Source: Pseudoalteromonas sp. T1lg88
GTDB lineage: Bacteria; Pseudomonadota; Gammaproteobacteria; Enterobacterales; Alteromonadaceae
Assembly: GCF_002964765.1 (NCBI RefSeq)
Contig: NZ_PQCF01000004.1
Coordinates: 1 to 64,000 of the forward strand
Direction: 5' to 3'
DNA length: 64,000 nucleotides
Shown: positions 49,175 through 60,554 of the stretch, piece after piece
How the letters are laid out: every line of letters begins with the position of its first letter
How positions within the stretch are numbered: position 1 is the stretch's first letter
Made by a program: the position numbers and the translations under genes
The notes under the pieces: model-generated
The model's database searches: none
What the model saw: the letters and a program-made list of their open reading frames with translations, nothing else
Told to the model about the DNA's origin: nothing

Positions 49175-50407
49175 CTATAAGCCAATTGCCTTGTTCATTG
49201 CCATGATTGGCTGCAATATTGCCATTACGATAAATAGCACAATTAGTGCCATGCTCGCTATCATTGCCGGCTCTAAGAGTTTTAATGACACATTCACCAT
49301 GGTCTCAAACTCGCGGTCCTGGTTGTCTGCAGCACGCTCAAGCATTTGCTCCAACTCACCGGACTTTTCACCGCTGGCAATCATGTGCAGCATCATGGGT
49401 GGGAAAAGTTTAGACTGTTCCAAAGAAGCACGCAGGCTGGCACCTTCACTGACCCGAGTAGCAGCCTCGGCCACCGCCTGTTTGATCTTATCGTTCTCTA
49501 ATACCTGACCGGAAATCTTCATGCCTTCAAGCAAGGGCACAGAACTGGAAGAAAGGATACTTAGGGTACGGGCAAAACGCGCTGTATTCAGGCCACGACT
49601 GACCTTGCCTAAACCAGGCATGGACAATAACCGGGAATGGTACCAAAAACGAATATTGGGGCGCTTCAACGCCTGCTTAATAGCGACCACCACGGCTATC
49701 ACCACGACCAGGGTAATAAACCAGTAGTTTTGTACAAAGGCACTGGCCGCCATTACCCATTCTGTGGTCCAGGGGAGAGCCTGTTTGGATTTCTCAAACG
49801 TCTTTAGGATCTCGGGAACGACAGTACCAAGCAAGATAGAAACTATGGTAATGGCGAACACCACAAGTATGGTGGGGTACACCATGGCCTGCACTATCTG
49901 CGAACGCATATACTGGCGCTGCTCGGTATAATCCGCTAGGCGATTTAACACCTGATCCAAATGCCCGGATCTTTCCCCTGCCGCCACCATAGAACGATAG
50001 AGGTTATCGAAAACATGAGGAAATTCCGCCAGGCCATCGGCCAGGGTGTAACCCTCGACCACCTTGGAGCGTACCGCCATCAGCATCTTCTTGAGGCGAG
50101 GCTTTTCACACTGTTCGGCCACCGCCATCACCGCGGCTTCTACCGGCAGTGCAGATTGGATCAGGGTCGCCAACTGGCGGGTGATCAAGGCCAGATCTGA
50201 GGTCGCGATTTTCGCCTTAAACAGACCGCTAAACAGGCCGGTTTTTGCGGCACTGGCCTTCTCCTGCGAGGCTGCCAGCTCAACGGCTAAAGGCATCAAG
50301 CCCTTATCACGTAATTGTTGACGTATCTGTTTTGCCGTATCGGCCTCTAAAATGCCCTTTTTTTCTTTGCCTTTGCCATCCAGAGCTCGATATTCAAACG
50401 CCGCCAC
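49175..50407 (-). CDS. gspF: type II secretion inner-membrane platform protein F
   Basis: This 410-residue polytopic protein has two cytoplasmic helical T2SSF domains (QLATLIQSALPVEAAVMAVAEQ and ARTLSILSSSSVPLLEGMKISG) and three membrane helices. It is the platform core that GspE acts on. It starts at the gspE stop codon with a one-base overlap. Confidence 0.96.
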   Translation of the reverse strand: MAAFEYRALDGKGKEKKGILEADTAKQIRQQLRDKGLMPLAVELAASQEKASAAKTGLFSGLFKAKIATSDLALITRQLATLIQSALPVEAAVMAVAEQCEKPRLKKMLMAVRSKVVEGYTLADGLAEFPHVFDNLYRSMVAAGERSGHLDQVLNRLADYTEQRQYMRSQIVQAMVYPTILVVFAITIVSILLGTVVPEILKTFEKSKQALPWTTEWVMAASAFVQNYWFITLVVVIAVVVAIKQALKRPNIRFWYHSRLLSMPGLGKVSRGLNTARFARTLSILSSSSVPLLEGMKISGQVLENDKIKQAVAEAATRVSEGASLRASLEQSKLFPPMMLHMIASGEKSGELEQMLERAADNQDREFETMVNVSLKLLEPAMIASMALIVLFIVMAILQPIMAMNKAIGL

Positions 50408-51963
50408 TATTGCTCCTCACGGGTAACCCGTAATACTTCTTCGAGAGTGGTTTTGCCTGCCAGCACACGGGTACACCCATCGCCACGAATACTCGGACTA
50501 TGCTGACGAATGTATTTCTCAACCGCTTGCTCGCCCTTACCATTGTGAATAAGTTCGCGAATATGGTCGTTCACGATCAACAGCTCATGAATACCGGTTC
50601 GGCCCTTATAGCCATTGTAGTTACATTCTTCACAACCCACGGCGCGGTAGATGATTGGCGCCGATTCAGCACTAACGCCGAGCATCTGACACTCATTGGC
50701 ATCGGCCTGATGCGGCTGCTTACAAGATTTACACAGGGTACGTACCAGACGCTGCGACAAGACCCCAAGTAAAGATGAAGAAAGTAAGAAGGACTCAACG
50801 CCCATATCTTCCATTCGGGTAATGGCACCAGCGGCGGTGTTGGTGTGCAGGGTCGATAATACCAGGTGACCGGTTAAAGATGCCTGCACGGCGATCTGTG
50901 CCGTTTCCAAGTCACGGATCTCACCGACCATCACCACATCCGGATCCTGACGTAAAATAGCCCGTAAGCCGCGGGCAAAGGTCATATCCACCTTAGGGTT
51001 CACCTGAGTCTGGCCTATGCCAGGAATTTCATATTCGATCGGATCTTCAACGGTTAAGATATTACGATCTCTACTGTTGATTTCGCTCATACCGGCATAC
51101 AAGGTCGTACTCTTACCCGAGCCCGTAGGACCGGTCACCAGGATAATGCCGTGAGGCTTGCGGATAAGTTCGGCAAACAGCTCCTGATTGTGCTGCGTCA
51201 TGCCTAAGTCTTGTAAGTTAAGGCGGGCGTTGTTTTTGTCCAACAAACGCAGTACCACACGCTCACCAAAGCTCGATGGCATGGTCGATACCCGCACATC
51301 AACGGCGCGGCCGGCAATTCTTAAACTAATACGACCGTCTTGCGGTACCCGCTTTTCGGCGATATCCAGCTTGGCCATAACCTTGATACGCGACACTAAA
51401 AGCGACGACAATTTGCGGTTGGGTTTAAGCACTTCTTTAAGCACGCCATCGACACGAAAACGTATCACCAGATCCTGCTCAAAGGTTTCTATATGTATAT
51501 CCGAGGCGCCTTCTTTAATGGCTTCGCCGAGCATGGCATTGATCAACTTGATGATAGGCGCATCATCGTCACCCGCCAAGAGATCTTCGGTTTGCGGCAG
51601 CTCTTCGGCAAGAGAGAAAAGATCCGCCTCGTTGCCGATATCTTCCATGATCTGCTGGGTTTCGGAGCTGTCTCTTTGGTAAGAGGCTTCCAATAGCAGC
51701 TCAAATTTATCTTCTGCGAGCTTTTCCACTACGAAGCCGCGTCCCGCGAAACGGCGCACTTCCAACATCACCTGCGCGTCTAGCTCATTGGCGTAGTACA
51801 ACACCAATTTTTGGTCCTTGTCGACCAACAAAACCTGGAAACGGCGAGCATAGGCAAAAGGCAGTCGCAACGGCGCTGCGGCAAGCACTTCCGATACTTC
51901 CATCAGCTCTTCGTCGCTTACCGGCAGCTCAGGAGAGGCATCATTGGCCACTTGCTCAGTCAT
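50407..51963 (-). CDS. gspE: type II secretion ATPase E
   Basis: This 518-residue cytoplasmic hexameric ATPase drives pseudopilus assembly. Walker A is [14 protein letters not shown], the Asp box [14 protein letters not shown], Walker [18 protein letters not shown], and the zinc-binding module CKSC...[19 protein letters not shown]. The N-terminal domain that binds GspL is present. It overlaps gspD by 8 bp. Confidence 0.97.
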   Translation of the reverse strand: MTEQVANDASPELPVSDEELMEVSEVLAAAPLRLPFAYARRFQVLLVDKDQKLVLYYANELDAQVMLEVRRFAGRGFVVEKLAEDKFELLLEASYQRDSSETQQIMEDIGNEADLFSLAEELPQTEDLLAGDDDAPIIKLINAMLGEAIKEGASDIHIETFEQDLVIRFRVDGVLKEVLKPNRKLSSLLVSRIKVMAKLDIAEKRVPQDGRISLRIAGRAVDVRVSTMPSSFGERVVLRLLDKNNARLNLQDLGMTQHNQELFAELIRKPHGIILVTGPTGSGKSTTLYAGMSEINSRDRNILTVEDPIEYEIPGIGQTQVNPKVDMTFARGLRAILRQDPDVVMVGEIRDLETAQIAVQASLTGHLVLSTLHTNTAAGAITRMEDMGVESFLLSSSLLGVLSQRLVRTLCKSCKQPHQADANECQMLGVSAESAPIIYRAVGCEECNYNGYKGRTGIHELLIVNDHIRELIHNGKGEQAVEKYIRQHSPSIRGDGCTRVLAGKTTLEEVLRVTREEQ

Positions 51964-54022
51964 TGTTACGCTCAGCCTTATTCTGTTCTCTTAGGTACTC
52001 TTCATACGTAGGAGGCAATACCAGGGCGTCGTCCCACTCCGGCAGCATAGGCACCTTCTCGAATGGCATAAGGTCGATACCATCGTCATCCTGCTTTAAC
52101 TGCTCGCCACGGATAAAGTTATACTTGCTGTGGCTAAGACGGTTCATGCTTTCGCTGTCGCGAAGAATCGTCGGGCGAATAAAGACAATCAGGTTACGCT
52201 TACGCTTGGCCGTACTAGTGGACTTAAACAGGTGACCCAGCACTGGAATATCACCCAGCAATGGTACCTTAGAAACACTTTCTTGTACGTCTTCGTCAAT
52301 CAAGCCACCTAACACCACCATGCCGCCGTCATCGGCTAAAACGGTTGTGGTAATGGCACGCTTGTTGATGGAGATATCCACCGCGGTAGAGCCGGCAACG
52401 TTCGATACTTCCTGCTCAATTGTAAGTTGTACCGCCGAGCCATCGTTGATTTGCGGCGTTACTTTCAGTTTCACACCCACTTCCTGACGCTCAACGGTCT
52501 GGAATGGGTTATCGTTGTTACTGCCAGTCGATGAACCTGTGATAATTGGCACTTCCTGACCCACGATCATCGAAGCTTCTTCGTTATCCATGGTGGTGAT
52601 CGAAGGCGTTGCTAGAATGTTCGAGTTAGTATCATTTGATACCGCCTGAACAATAGCGCCCCAGTCGTTGCGGACAATACCCATGGCCAGACCATTGATA
52701 CCGCCTAACAACGCGGCTAATGGACCTAAGTCACCTTCTTGAGTACGTTCGATTGGTGTTACCGTGCCATTTTCAGAGCCGATAACATTATCAATAATGG
52801 TTTCATCACGAGCCTGCTCTGCGGCCACGGCCAATGAACCCACCGGTACTGTGGTGCCGTTATTAAACTGCAGCATGCCGCCTTCTTCGGTGATCCACTG
52901 CAGGCCAAAATTAATGCCGTCGCCTTCCGATACTTCAACGATAATGGCTTCGACCAATACCTGAGCACGGCGGATATCCAAACGCTCTATCACTTTCTCA
53001 AGCGAGCGCATCATATCCGGCTGGGCGGTAATAACCAGTGAGTTGGAGTCACTATGAGCTTCGATGCTGATATCGCTGCGAGAGCGACGCGATGTTCGTT
53101 GAGTGGCAGCGGCGCCCTGTTGTTCTTCGGTCAGTGATTTACTTACACCCTGTAGTACTGTGACCAAGTCTTCGGCCTTAGCGTAGTTAAGATAAAACAC
53201 CTTGGTATTACCCGTGCTTTCCAACTCGTTATCAAGACGTTTCACTAATTCGATGGCACGAGTACGGGCCTGGCCTTCACCACTGACGATCACGCTGTTG
53301 GTACGCTCATCGGCGACCACGCGAGGGATCAAAAACTCAGGCACACTGCCCTTGCCGGTATCTTTAAAAATATTATCGACTACCGATACCACATCCGCGG
53401 CGGTGGCATGTTTCAGGCGAACGATATCAACGCTCTTATCACCGGCTTGGTCAACCAGGCGAATGATCTCTACGAGACGGTTAACCGACTCGGCATGGCC
53501 GGTCAGCATCATTACGTTTGATGGGTTAAAGTTGGTTACATGGCCGCCGTCTTTTTGATCGCTGAACTGACGAATAAGCGGGCCGAGCTCTTGCACAGTT
53601 ACGTTTTTAACTCGTACTACGCGGGTCACCAGCATATCGCCGCCGTAACCGTCTTCTTCGCCGATCACAGGCACATTCGTCTTTTTCGCGTCTGAGCTTT
53701 TTTCAACCTTAAGAATACCGTTAGGCATTTCTACCGCGGCAAAACCGTGCACTTCCAGCACGTTAAGGAAGAATTGATAATACAATTCTTCGTCCATCAA
53801 TTCATAACTGCGGACATTGATTTTACCGCGCACATTGGGATCTATGATTACGGTTTTATTCAGGTTTTTACCGACGATATTAATAAATTCATTAATATCC
53901 GTGCCTTTAAAATTTGCCGCATACTCAACTGCATACAGGTTTAAACTAATACCAGCGGCAAAAAAGAGCGCACCATATTTGGCCAGCCCTTTTAAAACTT
54001 TTGTGCGAAATTTCGCGCCCAT
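51956..54022 (-). CDS. gspD: type II secretion secretin D
   Basis: This outer-membrane secretin has 688 residues from MGAKFRTK, chosen because GGAGAG lies upstream; a GTG five codons earlier is possible but would erase that site. The signal peptide ends near LYAVEYA. N0-N3 domains occupy about 30-330 with a Ser/Arg/Gln-rich insertion in N3 ([11 protein letters not shown]). The secretin core includes [35 protein letters not shown]. The last roughly 60 residues likely bind a pilotin, which is not in this window. Confidence 0.96.
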   Translation of the reverse strand: MGAKFRTKVLKGLAKYGALFFAAGISLNLYAVEYAANFKGTDINEFINIVGKNLNKTVIIDPNVRGKINVRSYELMDEELYYQFFLNVLEVHGFAAVEMPNGILKVEKSSDAKKTNVPVIGEEDGYGGDMLVTRVVRVKNVTVQELGPLIRQFSDQKDGGHVTNFNPSNVMMLTGHAESVNRLVEIIRLVDQAGDKSVDIVRLKHATAADVVSVVDNIFKDTGKGSVPEFLIPRVVADERTNSVIVSGEGQARTRAIELVKRLDNELESTGNTKVFYLNYAKAEDLVTVLQGVSKSLTEEQQGAAATQRTSRRSRSDISIEAHSDSNSLVITAQPDMMRSLEKVIERLDIRRAQVLVEAIIVEVSEGDGINFGLQWITEEGGMLQFNNGTTVPVGSLAVAAEQARDETIIDNVIGSENGTVTPIERTQEGDLGPLAALLGGINGLAMGIVRNDWGAIVQAVSNDTNSNILATPSITTMDNEEASMIVGQEVPIITGSSTGSNNDNPFQTVERQEVGVKLKVTPQINDGSAVQLTIEQEVSNVAGSTAVDISINKRAITTTVLADDGGMVVLGGLIDEDVQESVSKVPLLGDIPVLGHLFKSTSTAKRKRNLIVFIRPTILRDSESMNRLSHSKYNFIRGEQLKQDDDGIDLMPFEKVPMLPEWDDALVLPPTYEEYLREQNKAERNND

Positions 54023-54046
54023 TATTCTTCTCTCCACACTTTGTGA

Positions 54047-54970
54047 TTATTGCAGGCTAAATTGCACGTCGATAAGCTGGCCATTACGGTTGACCGTAAT
54101 CGCCGCTTCTGTACTTGAACGAAGCTCCTGCAAAGCCGCCATTGCTTGTTTCATATCGGTGAGTTGATAGCCATTAATCGCAACAGCAATATCATTATTC
54201 TCTAAGCCCATCTGCTTAAACAGCAGGGGATCTTTACCCGGACTTAACTTGTAACCCTGCAACTGTCCCTGGTTGCGCACCGGACTAACACGAATATAAT
54301 CCGTCAGCTTGCCAGGATCCGCCAATACCTCTTCGCGTTTTTGTTGTAACTCTGCTTTGAGTTCGGGATCGGCGGTGACATTCACGCTTTGCTTAGCCTG
54401 TTGTCGGCTTGGTCCGGATTTTTCTGGCTCCTTGCTGGCCGGAACCGGCATACTGACCGTTTTGGTAAAACTGACGCCATCGAGCATCAGGGTTTCAAAA
54501 CGACCATTAACGTCCAAAATGGCGCGATCGGGCAAAACTTTAGCCAGTTTTGCTCGGGTGCCCTTGATCACATCATCTATGCCGTAGGTTTCCTGGCTAC
54601 CCTGGGATTCGATAATGGCCAAGCCAGCACTATTATCATCGGTGGCCGCCACAACCCCGGTAAGGTTGATGCTTAAACGTGTCTCAGGAGCATCGCTGGT
54701 CACTTCTTGCTTGGGCTGCTCCTGCACTACCGCTGCAGCATCACCAAATAATTTAACTGCCTTAATAGCGGCAATATTGACGCCATTTTTTGCCGTCGAC
54801 GAGGCCGTCGCCGGCGGCATGACCGCCGTAACTTGCGGTTGTGGCCACAGTAACCACACCAACGAAGCCGCTAAATAGCCACAATATATTGTCGTAGCCA
54901 GCACTATAGCAGTCACAATCTTCGTCTGTGGAAGCTGTTTAAGCCTTTGTTGTAGTTGGGCTAAATCCAA
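54047..54970 (-). CDS. gspC: type II secretion protein C
   Basis: This 307-residue protein has one membrane helix (about 18-42), a periplasmic HR domain that contacts GspD (LSINLTGVVAATDDNSAGLAIIES), and a C-terminal PDZ domain (YKLSPGKDPLLFKQMGLENNDIAVAING). It is the first gene of the gspC-D-E-F-G-H-I-J-K-L-M-N operon, complete in one strand and about 11.4 kb long. The promoter must lie in 54971-55183, shared with divergent hslR; I could not assign its elements. Confidence 0.95.
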   Translation of the reverse strand: MDLAQLQQRLKQLPQTKIVTAIVLATTIYCGYLAASLVWLLWPQPQVTAVMPPATASSTAKNGVNIAAIKAVKLFGDAAAVVQEQPKQEVTSDAPETRLSINLTGVVAATDDNSAGLAIIESQGSQETYGIDDVIKGTRAKLAKVLPDRAILDVNGRFETLMLDGVSFTKTVSMPVPASKEPEKSGPSRQQAKQSVNVTADPELKAELQQKREEVLADPGKLTDYIRVSPVRNQGQLQGYKLSPGKDPLLFKQMGLENNDIAVAINGYQLTDMKQAMAALQELRSSTEAAITVNRNGQLIDVQFSLQ

Positions 54971-55183
54971 AACTGTTCACTATTATCATTCTGTTAACTA
55001 ACGCCACATAGTACATTCATCACCTGCGTTCAACAAGCGCGTACTGTAGCAATATGTAAAATCGGGCAAGGACTATATAAGCTAAGTAAGGCATCTGTAT
55101 TACAATCTTGCCAACTTTTTTTACACTTGCTTATATGTTAACTTTGCCCCTCTATATATGGGCTTGCAATAAGGCCAAACATC

Positions 55184-55585
55184 GTGACCAAAACCCCCGA
55201 ACAAAAACCCGACCCGGTACGCTTAGATAAGTGGCTTTGGGCGGTGCGTTTATATAAGACCCGCGCCCTGGCTCGCGAGATGGTGCAAGGCGGCCGAGTA
55301 CATTACAATGGACAACGCTGTAAACCCAGCAAACAGGTTGAGGTAGGTGCGCAAATTCGTCTCGCTCAGGGCTTCGATGAAAAGCAAATTACGGTAATTA
55401 AATTACTTGAAAAACGCGTTGCCGCCCCCATTGCTGTGACTTGCTATGAGGAAACAGAGCAAAGTAAGCAAAAACGCGAAGAAAACGCGCAAGCCCGGAA
55501 AAATAACGCCTTCTTTGCACCGCATCCAGATCACAAGCCGGATAAAAAACAGCGCCGTGAACTGATCAAGTTTAAAGCCAGATAG
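55184..55585 (+). CDS. hslR: ribosome-associated heat shock protein 15
   Basis: This 133-residue protein has an S4 RNA-binding domain (VRLDKWLWAVRLYKTRALAREMVQGGRVHYNG) and a basic C-terminal tail. Hsp15 rescues 50S subunits carrying stranded peptidyl-tRNA. The start is GTG with AAGG about 9 bp upstream. hslO follows 8 bp after, the same pair as in E. coli. Confidence 0.95.
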   Translation: MTKTPEQKPDPVRLDKWLWAVRLYKTRALAREMVQGGRVHYNGQRCKPSKQVEVGAQIRLAQGFDEKQITVIKLLEKRVAAPIAVTCYEETEQSKQKREENAQARKNNAFFAPHPDHKPDKKQRRELIKFKAR

Positions 55586-55593
55586 AGAAACAC

Positions 55594-56442
55594 ATGCAGC
55601 AAGATCTACTATATCGTTATATTTTTGAACAACTCGACGTGCGCGGCGAGTTAGTGCAAGTAAGTGACGCTTTCACCCAAATGGTGGTAGGACGCGACTA
55701 CCCTGACCCGGTTAAAAAACTCTTGGGCGAGCTGTTTGTAACGACTTCTTTACTCACAGCAACCTTAAAGTTTCAAGGCCATATTAATGTGCAAATCCAG
55801 GGCGATGGCCCGGTTAAATTTGCCGCAATAAATGGTGACCATGAACAAAATATGCGCGGTGTAGCCCGTATGCAGGGTGAAATAAAAAGCGACAACCTGC
55901 TTGAGTTGATGGGTAAGGGTCATATGATCATCACCATCACTCCTATCAAAGGCGAGCGCTACCAGGGCATAGTGCCGTTAGAGCATGACACCTTGGCAAA
56001 ATGCGTTGAGCAGTATTTTGCCCAGTCGGAGCAGCTGCGCACGCGTCTGTGGTTTGCCACCGATGTCACCGAAGGCCAAGAGCGCGCCGCAGGTTTATTT
56101 TTGCAGGTATTGCCTGTGCATCAAGGGGAGAAATCGGAAGCCGATTTCAGCCATTTAGAAACACTGAGCGACACGGTTACTAACGATGAGCTGCTCAACC
56201 TCGATGCCCATACAGTGCTAACGCGCCTTTATCACGAAGACAACCCCCAGTTGTTCGAGCCGCAGCCGATTCGCTTTAAATGTACCTGTAGCCGTGAAAA
56301 AACCATGGATGCCCTAGTCAATATAGGCCAGGAAGAGTTGCTCGCCGACGTCCATCAAAATGGCGAGATAGTGATCAGCTGTCATTATTGCCTGACTGAT
56401 TACCGCTTTAACGAAGAGCAGATTAAAGCGATTTTTAATTAA
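55594..56442 (+). CDS. hslO: redox-regulated chaperone Hsp33
   Basis: This 282-residue holdase becomes active when oxidative stress forms disulfides and releases zinc. The four zinc Cys are in FKCTCSREK (near residue 228) and CHYCLTDYRF (near 267), spaced as in E. coli Hsp33. The N-terminal core includes HINVQIQGDGPVKFAAI. It is the second gene of the hslR-hslO unit and ends at a terminator. Confidence 0.97.
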   Translation: MQQDLLYRYIFEQLDVRGELVQVSDAFTQMVVGRDYPDPVKKLLGELFVTTSLLTATLKFQGHINVQIQGDGPVKFAAINGDHEQNMRGVARMQGEIKSDNLLELMGKGHMIITITPIKGERYQGIVPLEHDTLAKCVEQYFAQSEQLRTRLWFATDVTEGQERAAGLFLQVLPVHQGEKSEADFSHLETLSDTVTNDELLNLDAHTVLTRLYHEDNPQLFEPQPIRFKCTCSREKTMDALVNIGQEELLADVHQNGEIVISCHYCLTDYRFNEEQIKAIFN

Positions 56443-56464
56443 TATAGGCCTAAACGAAGGCGAT

Positions 56465-56498
56465 AAAAAACTCGGGTTATTAACGCCCGAGTTTTTTT
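56465..56498 (+). terminator. terminator of hslO
   Basis: CTCGGG and CCCGAG pair around a 9-nt loop, followed by seven Ts. Confidence 0.88.
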
Positions 56499-56508
56499 GT
56501 GAATAAAA

Positions 56509-56557
56509 ATGACACCGGTATCATAAGAACATGCATTTTTCATGACACCGGTATCAC
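56509..56557. promoter_or_regulatory. tandem near-palindromic operator-like repeat upstream of pckA
   Basis: Two identical 15-mers ATGACACCGGTATCA start at 56509 and 56542, 33 bp apart (about three helical turns). Each is an imperfect palindrome around CCGG (TGAyACCGGTrTCA). This is the layout of paired sites for a dimeric regulator such as those of the LacI or GntR type; the family is inference. They lie about 80-130 bp upstream of the pckA -10. Confidence 0.6.
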
Positions 56558-56637
56558 TGTAATTATTCATGTTTTTTCACCTAAAACGGGCATTTTTAGC
56601 GACTTCAAAGCTCGTATATGCACAAACCATCTGTTAC

Positions 56638-56643
56638 TATAAT
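56638..56643 (+). promoter_or_regulatory. candidate -10 element of pckA
   Basis: TATAAT matches consensus and lies 71 bp before the pckA ATG. The -35 position (TATATG at 56615-56620, 17-bp spacer) is weak, which would fit activator dependence. Confidence 0.5.
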
Positions 56644-56713
56644 TTGCATATCAAAGCACTCTCACACCGCTTTAGATTAACCGTTCAATCTCTCACAACT
56701 TTTAGGTAAAAAC

Positions 56714-58252
56714 ATGACTTCAAGCGCTACTCGTTTTGTTGATCTTACAACTGCAGAACTAATCGAGCAGGCAATTCGCCGTGGTGAAGGTTCTCTTGCT
56801 GCTAACGGAGCTTTCGTGGCTAAAACTGGTCGTCGTACCGGCCGCTCTCCTAACGATCGTTTTATCGTAAAAGAGTCTAGCACCGAGAACGATATCCAAT
56901 GGGGTAACGTTAACCGTCCTTTCGATGCTGATAAATTCAACGCCCTTTGGGAGCGAGTTGAGAATCATGTATCGCAAAACGACCACTTCGTTTCTCACCT
57001 TGAAGTAGGTGCGGATCCAGAGCACTACTTACCAATCGTTGTAACCACTGAAACTGCTTGGCACCATGTTTTCGCTAAAAACATGTTCATCCAGCCGGAG
57101 CACTTCAACAAGGCCAACATGCCACAGTGGCAAATCCTAAATGTACCTTCGTTTGTATGTGAGCCAGAGCGTGACGGTACAAACAGTGACGGAACGGTCA
57201 TCATCAACTTCGCAGAGCGTAAAGTACTACTTGCTGGTATGCACTACGCGGGCGAAATGAAAAAATCTATGTTCTCAGTACAGAACTTCCTACTTCCAGC
57301 TAAAGGCGTGCTACCTATGCACTGCTCTGCAAACGTAGGCGAAGCAGGCGACACTGCCCTGTTCTTCGGTCTATCTGGTACTGGTAAAACAACTCTTTCT
57401 GCGGATCCAAGCCGTTTCCTAATCGGTGATGACGAGCACGGCTGGGCACCTGGCAGCGTATTTAACATCGAAGGCGGTTGTTACGCGAAATGTATCGACC
57501 TGTCTCAGAAGAACGAGCCTGTGATCTGGGATGCTATCCGCTTCGGCACCATCCTTGAGAACGTTGTTCTGGATGACACACGTACTCCTGATTACACAGA
57601 TTCATCACTTACGCAGAATACTCGTGCCGCGTACCCACTTGAGCACGTAGCCAAGCGTAAAGAAGAAAACCGCGCTGGTGAGCCTAAGGCCGTGGTATTC
57701 CTAACTTGTGACGTAAGTGGCGTACTACCTCCTGTTTCTGTTCTAAGCGAAGAAGCAGCTGCATACCACTTCCTAAGCGGTTACACAGCGAAAGTAGGTT
57801 CAACCGAAATCGGTTCAACTTCTGATATCGAATCAACCTTCTCTACTTGTTTCGGCGCACCTTTCTTCCCTCGCCCAGCTGGCGTTTACGCTGAGCTTCT
57901 AATGAAGCGCGTTCGTGAGTTCGGTGCCAAGGTATACCTAGTAAACACAGGTTGGACTGGTGGTCCTTACGGCGTTGGTAAGCGTTTCGACATCCCGACT
58001 ACGCGTGCCGTTGTTGATGCTATCGTATCTGGCAAACTAGCCGACGTTGAAACTCAACATATCGACGTACTAAACCTAGACGTACCGGTAGCCGTACCTG
58101 GCGTTGATAGCGCGGTTCTAAACCCAATCAACACTTGGAACGACAAAGAGAAATACGCAGAATACGCACAGAAACTAGCGAACGACTTTAACGAGAACTT
58201 TGCTAAGTACGACGTATCTGACGCCATTAAACAAGCTGGCCCTAATAGCTAA
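56714..58252 (+). CDS. pckA: phosphoenolpyruvate carboxykinase (ATP)
   Basis: This 512-residue enzyme converts oxaloacetate and ATP to PEP, CO2 and ADP, the entry to gluconeogenesis. Nucleotide motifs are [13 protein letters not shown] and [10 protein letters not shown]; other conserved parts are [20 protein letters not shown] and [15 protein letters not shown]. Length fits ATP-type PckA (500-540). AGGTAA is upstream of the ATG. Codon use is strongly biased (many CTA/CTT Leu), like acnB and the OmpA-family gene, indicating high expression. Tandem operator-like repeats lie upstream. Confidence 0.97.
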   Translation: MTSSATRFVDLTTAELIEQAIRRGEGSLAANGAFVAKTGRRTGRSPNDRFIVKESSTENDIQWGNVNRPFDADKFNALWERVENHVSQNDHFVSHLEVGADPEHYLPIVVTTETAWHHVFAKNMFIQPEHFNKANMPQWQILNVPSFVCEPERDGTNSDGTVIINFAERKVLLAGMHYAGEMKKSMFSVQNFLLPAKGVLPMHCSANVGEAGDTALFFGLSGTGKTTLSADPSRFLIGDDEHGWAPGSVFNIEGGCYAKCIDLSQKNEPVIWDAIRFGTILENVVLDDTRTPDYTDSSLTQNTRAAYPLEHVAKRKEENRAGEPKAVVFLTCDVSGVLPPVSVLSEEAAAYHFLSGYTAKVGSTEIGSTSDIESTFSTCFGAPFFPRPAGVYAELLMKRVREFGAKVYLVNTGWTGGPYGVGKRFDIPTTRAVVDAIVSGKLADVETQHIDVLNLDVPVAVPGVDSAVLNPINTWNDKEKYAEYAQKLANDFNENFAKYDVSDAIKQAGPNS

Positions 58253-58296
58253 GGGTCAACTTCTTTAACTTAGCCATAGCGCTGAGAATTCGCACC

Positions 58297-58322
58297 AACG
58301 CCAGCTTTATGCTGGCGTTTTT
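58297..58322 (+). terminator. terminator of pckA
   Basis: AACGCCAGC-TTTAT-GCTGGCGTT followed by a T-run. Its sequence is nearly repeated at 58406-58431. Confidence 0.9.
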
Positions 58323-58405
58323 GTTACTAGAGCCGAGCCGTGAGCTTATAACTCAATCAGCAGACAGGTGCCTAGCGCAAGGGCAAAAGGAAAAAAACAG
58401 GATGC

Positions 58406-58431
58406 AACGCCGGCTTTATGCCGGCGTTTTT
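58406..58431 (+). terminator. second, near-identical hairpin overlapping the envZ stop codon
   Basis: AACGCCGGC-TTTAT-GCCGGCGTT followed by Ts on the plus strand. The envZ stop (58416-58418) lies in its loop, and the last envZ codons form its stem. Confidence 0.75.
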
Positions 58432-59738
58432 ATGGGTAGGTAGATGGTGGCACACAAACCGCCTTCCTTGCGATTTCTTAATTCCACCCGGCCGTTATGC
58501 ATGGTAATAATGCGCTTAATAATGGCCAGGCCTAAACCGCTGCCCTCACTGCCACGAGCCTGATCGCCCTGGGTAAAGGGCGCAAACACCTTTTCCAGCT
58601 CAGACTCGGGAATACCCGGGCCTCTGTCTTTTACGCTCACACAAACATGAGTTTTACGGGCGTTATAGTGGGTTACCACCTGGATGTCATCATCGGAGTA
58701 ACGCAGGGCATTTTCAATCATATTGGTCAGCACCCGTTTTATGGCCACATGACTCATGGGCACGTTGGGCAAGCTGGGATTGAGGTGAGCGCTAATTTCC
58801 CGCCCCTGCACGCGCCCATGCTGTTGCTCCGCATGCACTACTTCTTCCACTAGGGCATTCAGATCTTCCCTTTGATAATCGCCCTTATCATGGTGGCGCA
58901 GGTACTCAATAAACTGATCAATAATGGCATTCATGTCTTCGATATCATGAATTATGCCTTCGCGCAGGTAGTCCTCATCGTCAGACATCATTTCCGTCGC
59001 CAGACGAATACGGGTTAAGGGGGTACGCAAATCGTGGGAGACACCCGCCATAAGCAAGCGCCTGTCCTGCTCAAGGGCGGCAATACCGCGCGACATCTTG
59101 TTAAAGGCCCGGGTCACTTCCACCATTTCCGTCGAACCTTGTTCATCGACCTCGGTACTGAAGTCCCCCTTACTCACCTTAATAGCCGCTTCCTGCAAGG
59201 CCTTTAACGGGCGGTTGAGGTGACGGGCAAAGAGCCAGCCACCGAGCACACTGAGAAAACCGATACTGGTCAGGTAAAAGGTTAAGAATTCAATATTGGC
59301 TTCGGTAAAGCCCGACAGCGGCACCCGCACCCAATAACCCGGTGCCTGCGGTGGCTCTATCCAATAAATCAGAGGATCGGTTTGACTGATGCGCACCCGG
59401 GCCGAGCCATTGAGCTGCTGCGACATAATATTCGAGAGCATGGAGTACTCTCGCGCTTCGCCTAAGCCATTAATGTAGGCATCGCGCTGAGTTAATATCT
59501 CAATACCGGTTTCCTCAAGGAAACGCTTGGACACTTGATCACTCACCTCAACGCCGTCATTAACGCCGATAAACACGGTTTTTACCTGTTTGGCGAGCAT
59601 GATGTTGACCTGCTCTATGGTCGGCTTAACCACATAGAAGCTCACCGCTACATAAGACACCACCTGGTTGATCAGCAGCAGGGCGCCAACCAGGAAAACC
59701 GTTTGTCCAAAAGCGCTTCGAGGAAGTAAGTGCATCAA
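58416..59738 (-). CDS. envZ: sensor histidine kinase EnvZ
   Basis: This 440-residue inner-membrane osmosensor has two membrane helices (about 13-36 and 150-170), a periplasmic domain between them, a HAMP linker ([22 protein letters not shown]), His235 in [16 protein letters not shown], and ATPase boxes NALRYS, DRGPGIP and GSGLGLAI. It phosphorylates OmpR. The ATG overlaps the ompR stop by 4 bp. Its extreme 3' end is embedded in a hairpin. Confidence 0.96.
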   Translation of the reverse strand: MMHLLPRSAFGQTVFLVGALLLINQVVSYVAVSFYVVKPTIEQVNIMLAKQVKTVFIGVNDGVEVSDQVSKRFLEETGIEILTQRDAYINGLGEAREYSMLSNIMSQQLNGSARVRISQTDPLIYWIEPPQAPGYWVRVPLSGFTEANIEFLTFYLTSIGFLSVLGGWLFARHLNRPLKALQEAAIKVSKGDFSTEVDEQGSTEMVEVTRAFNKMSRGIAALEQDRRLLMAGVSHDLRTPLTRIRLATEMMSDDEDYLREGIIHDIEDMNAIIDQFIEYLRHHDKGDYQREDLNALVEEVVHAEQQHGRVQGREISAHLNPSLPNVPMSHVAIKRVLTNMIENALRYSDDDIQVVTHYNARKTHVCVSVKDRGPGIPESELEKVFAPFTQGDQARGSEGSGLGLAIIKRIITMHNGRVELRNRKEGGLCATIYLPIKTPA

Positions 59739-60454
59739 TTATTGCCGTCGGGTACGAATACGTAACCTAGTCCCCAAACGGTTTGAATATAGCGAGGATT
59801 GGCGGCATCCACCTCTATCATCCGCCTCAGGCGCGACACCTGCACATCGATGCTGCGCTCCAGGGCGCTGTAGTCACGGCCCCGAGCCAGATTCATTAAC
59901 TTATCCCGACTTAACGGCTCGCGAGGGTGCGAAACCAAGGCTTTAAGCACAGCAAACTCGCCGCTGGTCAGGGAGATCACCTCATCGCCTCGGGTCATTT
60001 CCCGGGTCGCCAGATTAAGGGCAAATTCACCGAATTTTACCAGGTTCTCTTCGGCAGAAGGGGCACCGGGCACCTCTTTGGCGCGGCGGCGCAGGATGGC
60101 CTTTACACGGGCCAGCAATTCACGGGGATTAAAAGGCTTAGGGATATAATCATCGGCACCGAGTTCCAAGCCGATAATGCGGTCTACCTCGTCCCCTTTC
60201 GCGGTCAGCATAACAATCGGAATTTCATTTTCCTTTTGTCGTAAACGCCGACAAATTGATAAGCCATCTTCACCGGGCAGCATTAAGTCGAGCACCATGA
60301 GGTGAAAGTTTTCCCGCTCCAGCAATTTATCCATTTGCTCTGAGTTGGCGGCACTGCGAACGATAAAGCCCTGCTCAACCAGGTATCTTTCTAACAGGCT
60401 GCGTAAACGCATATCATCATCGACAACGAGGATTTTGGTGGTTTCTTGTCCCAT
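59735..60454 (-). CDS. ompR: response regulator OmpR
   Basis: This 239-residue protein has a receiver domain with the phospho-acceptor Asp56 in [14 protein letters not shown] and a winged-helix DNA-binding domain ([34 protein letters not shown]). Length equals E. coli OmpR. It controls porin and envelope genes; the OmpA-family gene in this window is a possible but untested target. It is the first gene of ompR-envZ. Confidence 0.97.
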   Translation of the reverse strand: MGQETTKILVVDDDMRLRSLLERYLVEQGFIVRSAANSEQMDKLLERENFHLMVLDLMLPGEDGLSICRRLRQKENEIPIVMLTAKGDEVDRIIGLELGADDYIPKPFNPRELLARVKAILRRRAKEVPGAPSAEENLVKFGEFALNLATREMTRGDEVISLTSGEFAVLKALVSHPREPLSRDKLMNLARGRDYSALERSIDVQVSRLRRMIEVDAANPRYIQTVWGLGYVFVPDGNN

Positions 60455-60554
60455 CTTCTTGCTTAATTTTTCTTGTTGTAGCCTTAACTATATGCGAAAT
60501 ACCCGAGTTGGGAAACGCCCAAGGTTAAGAAGATTGTTACATTTGTTTTCCGCC

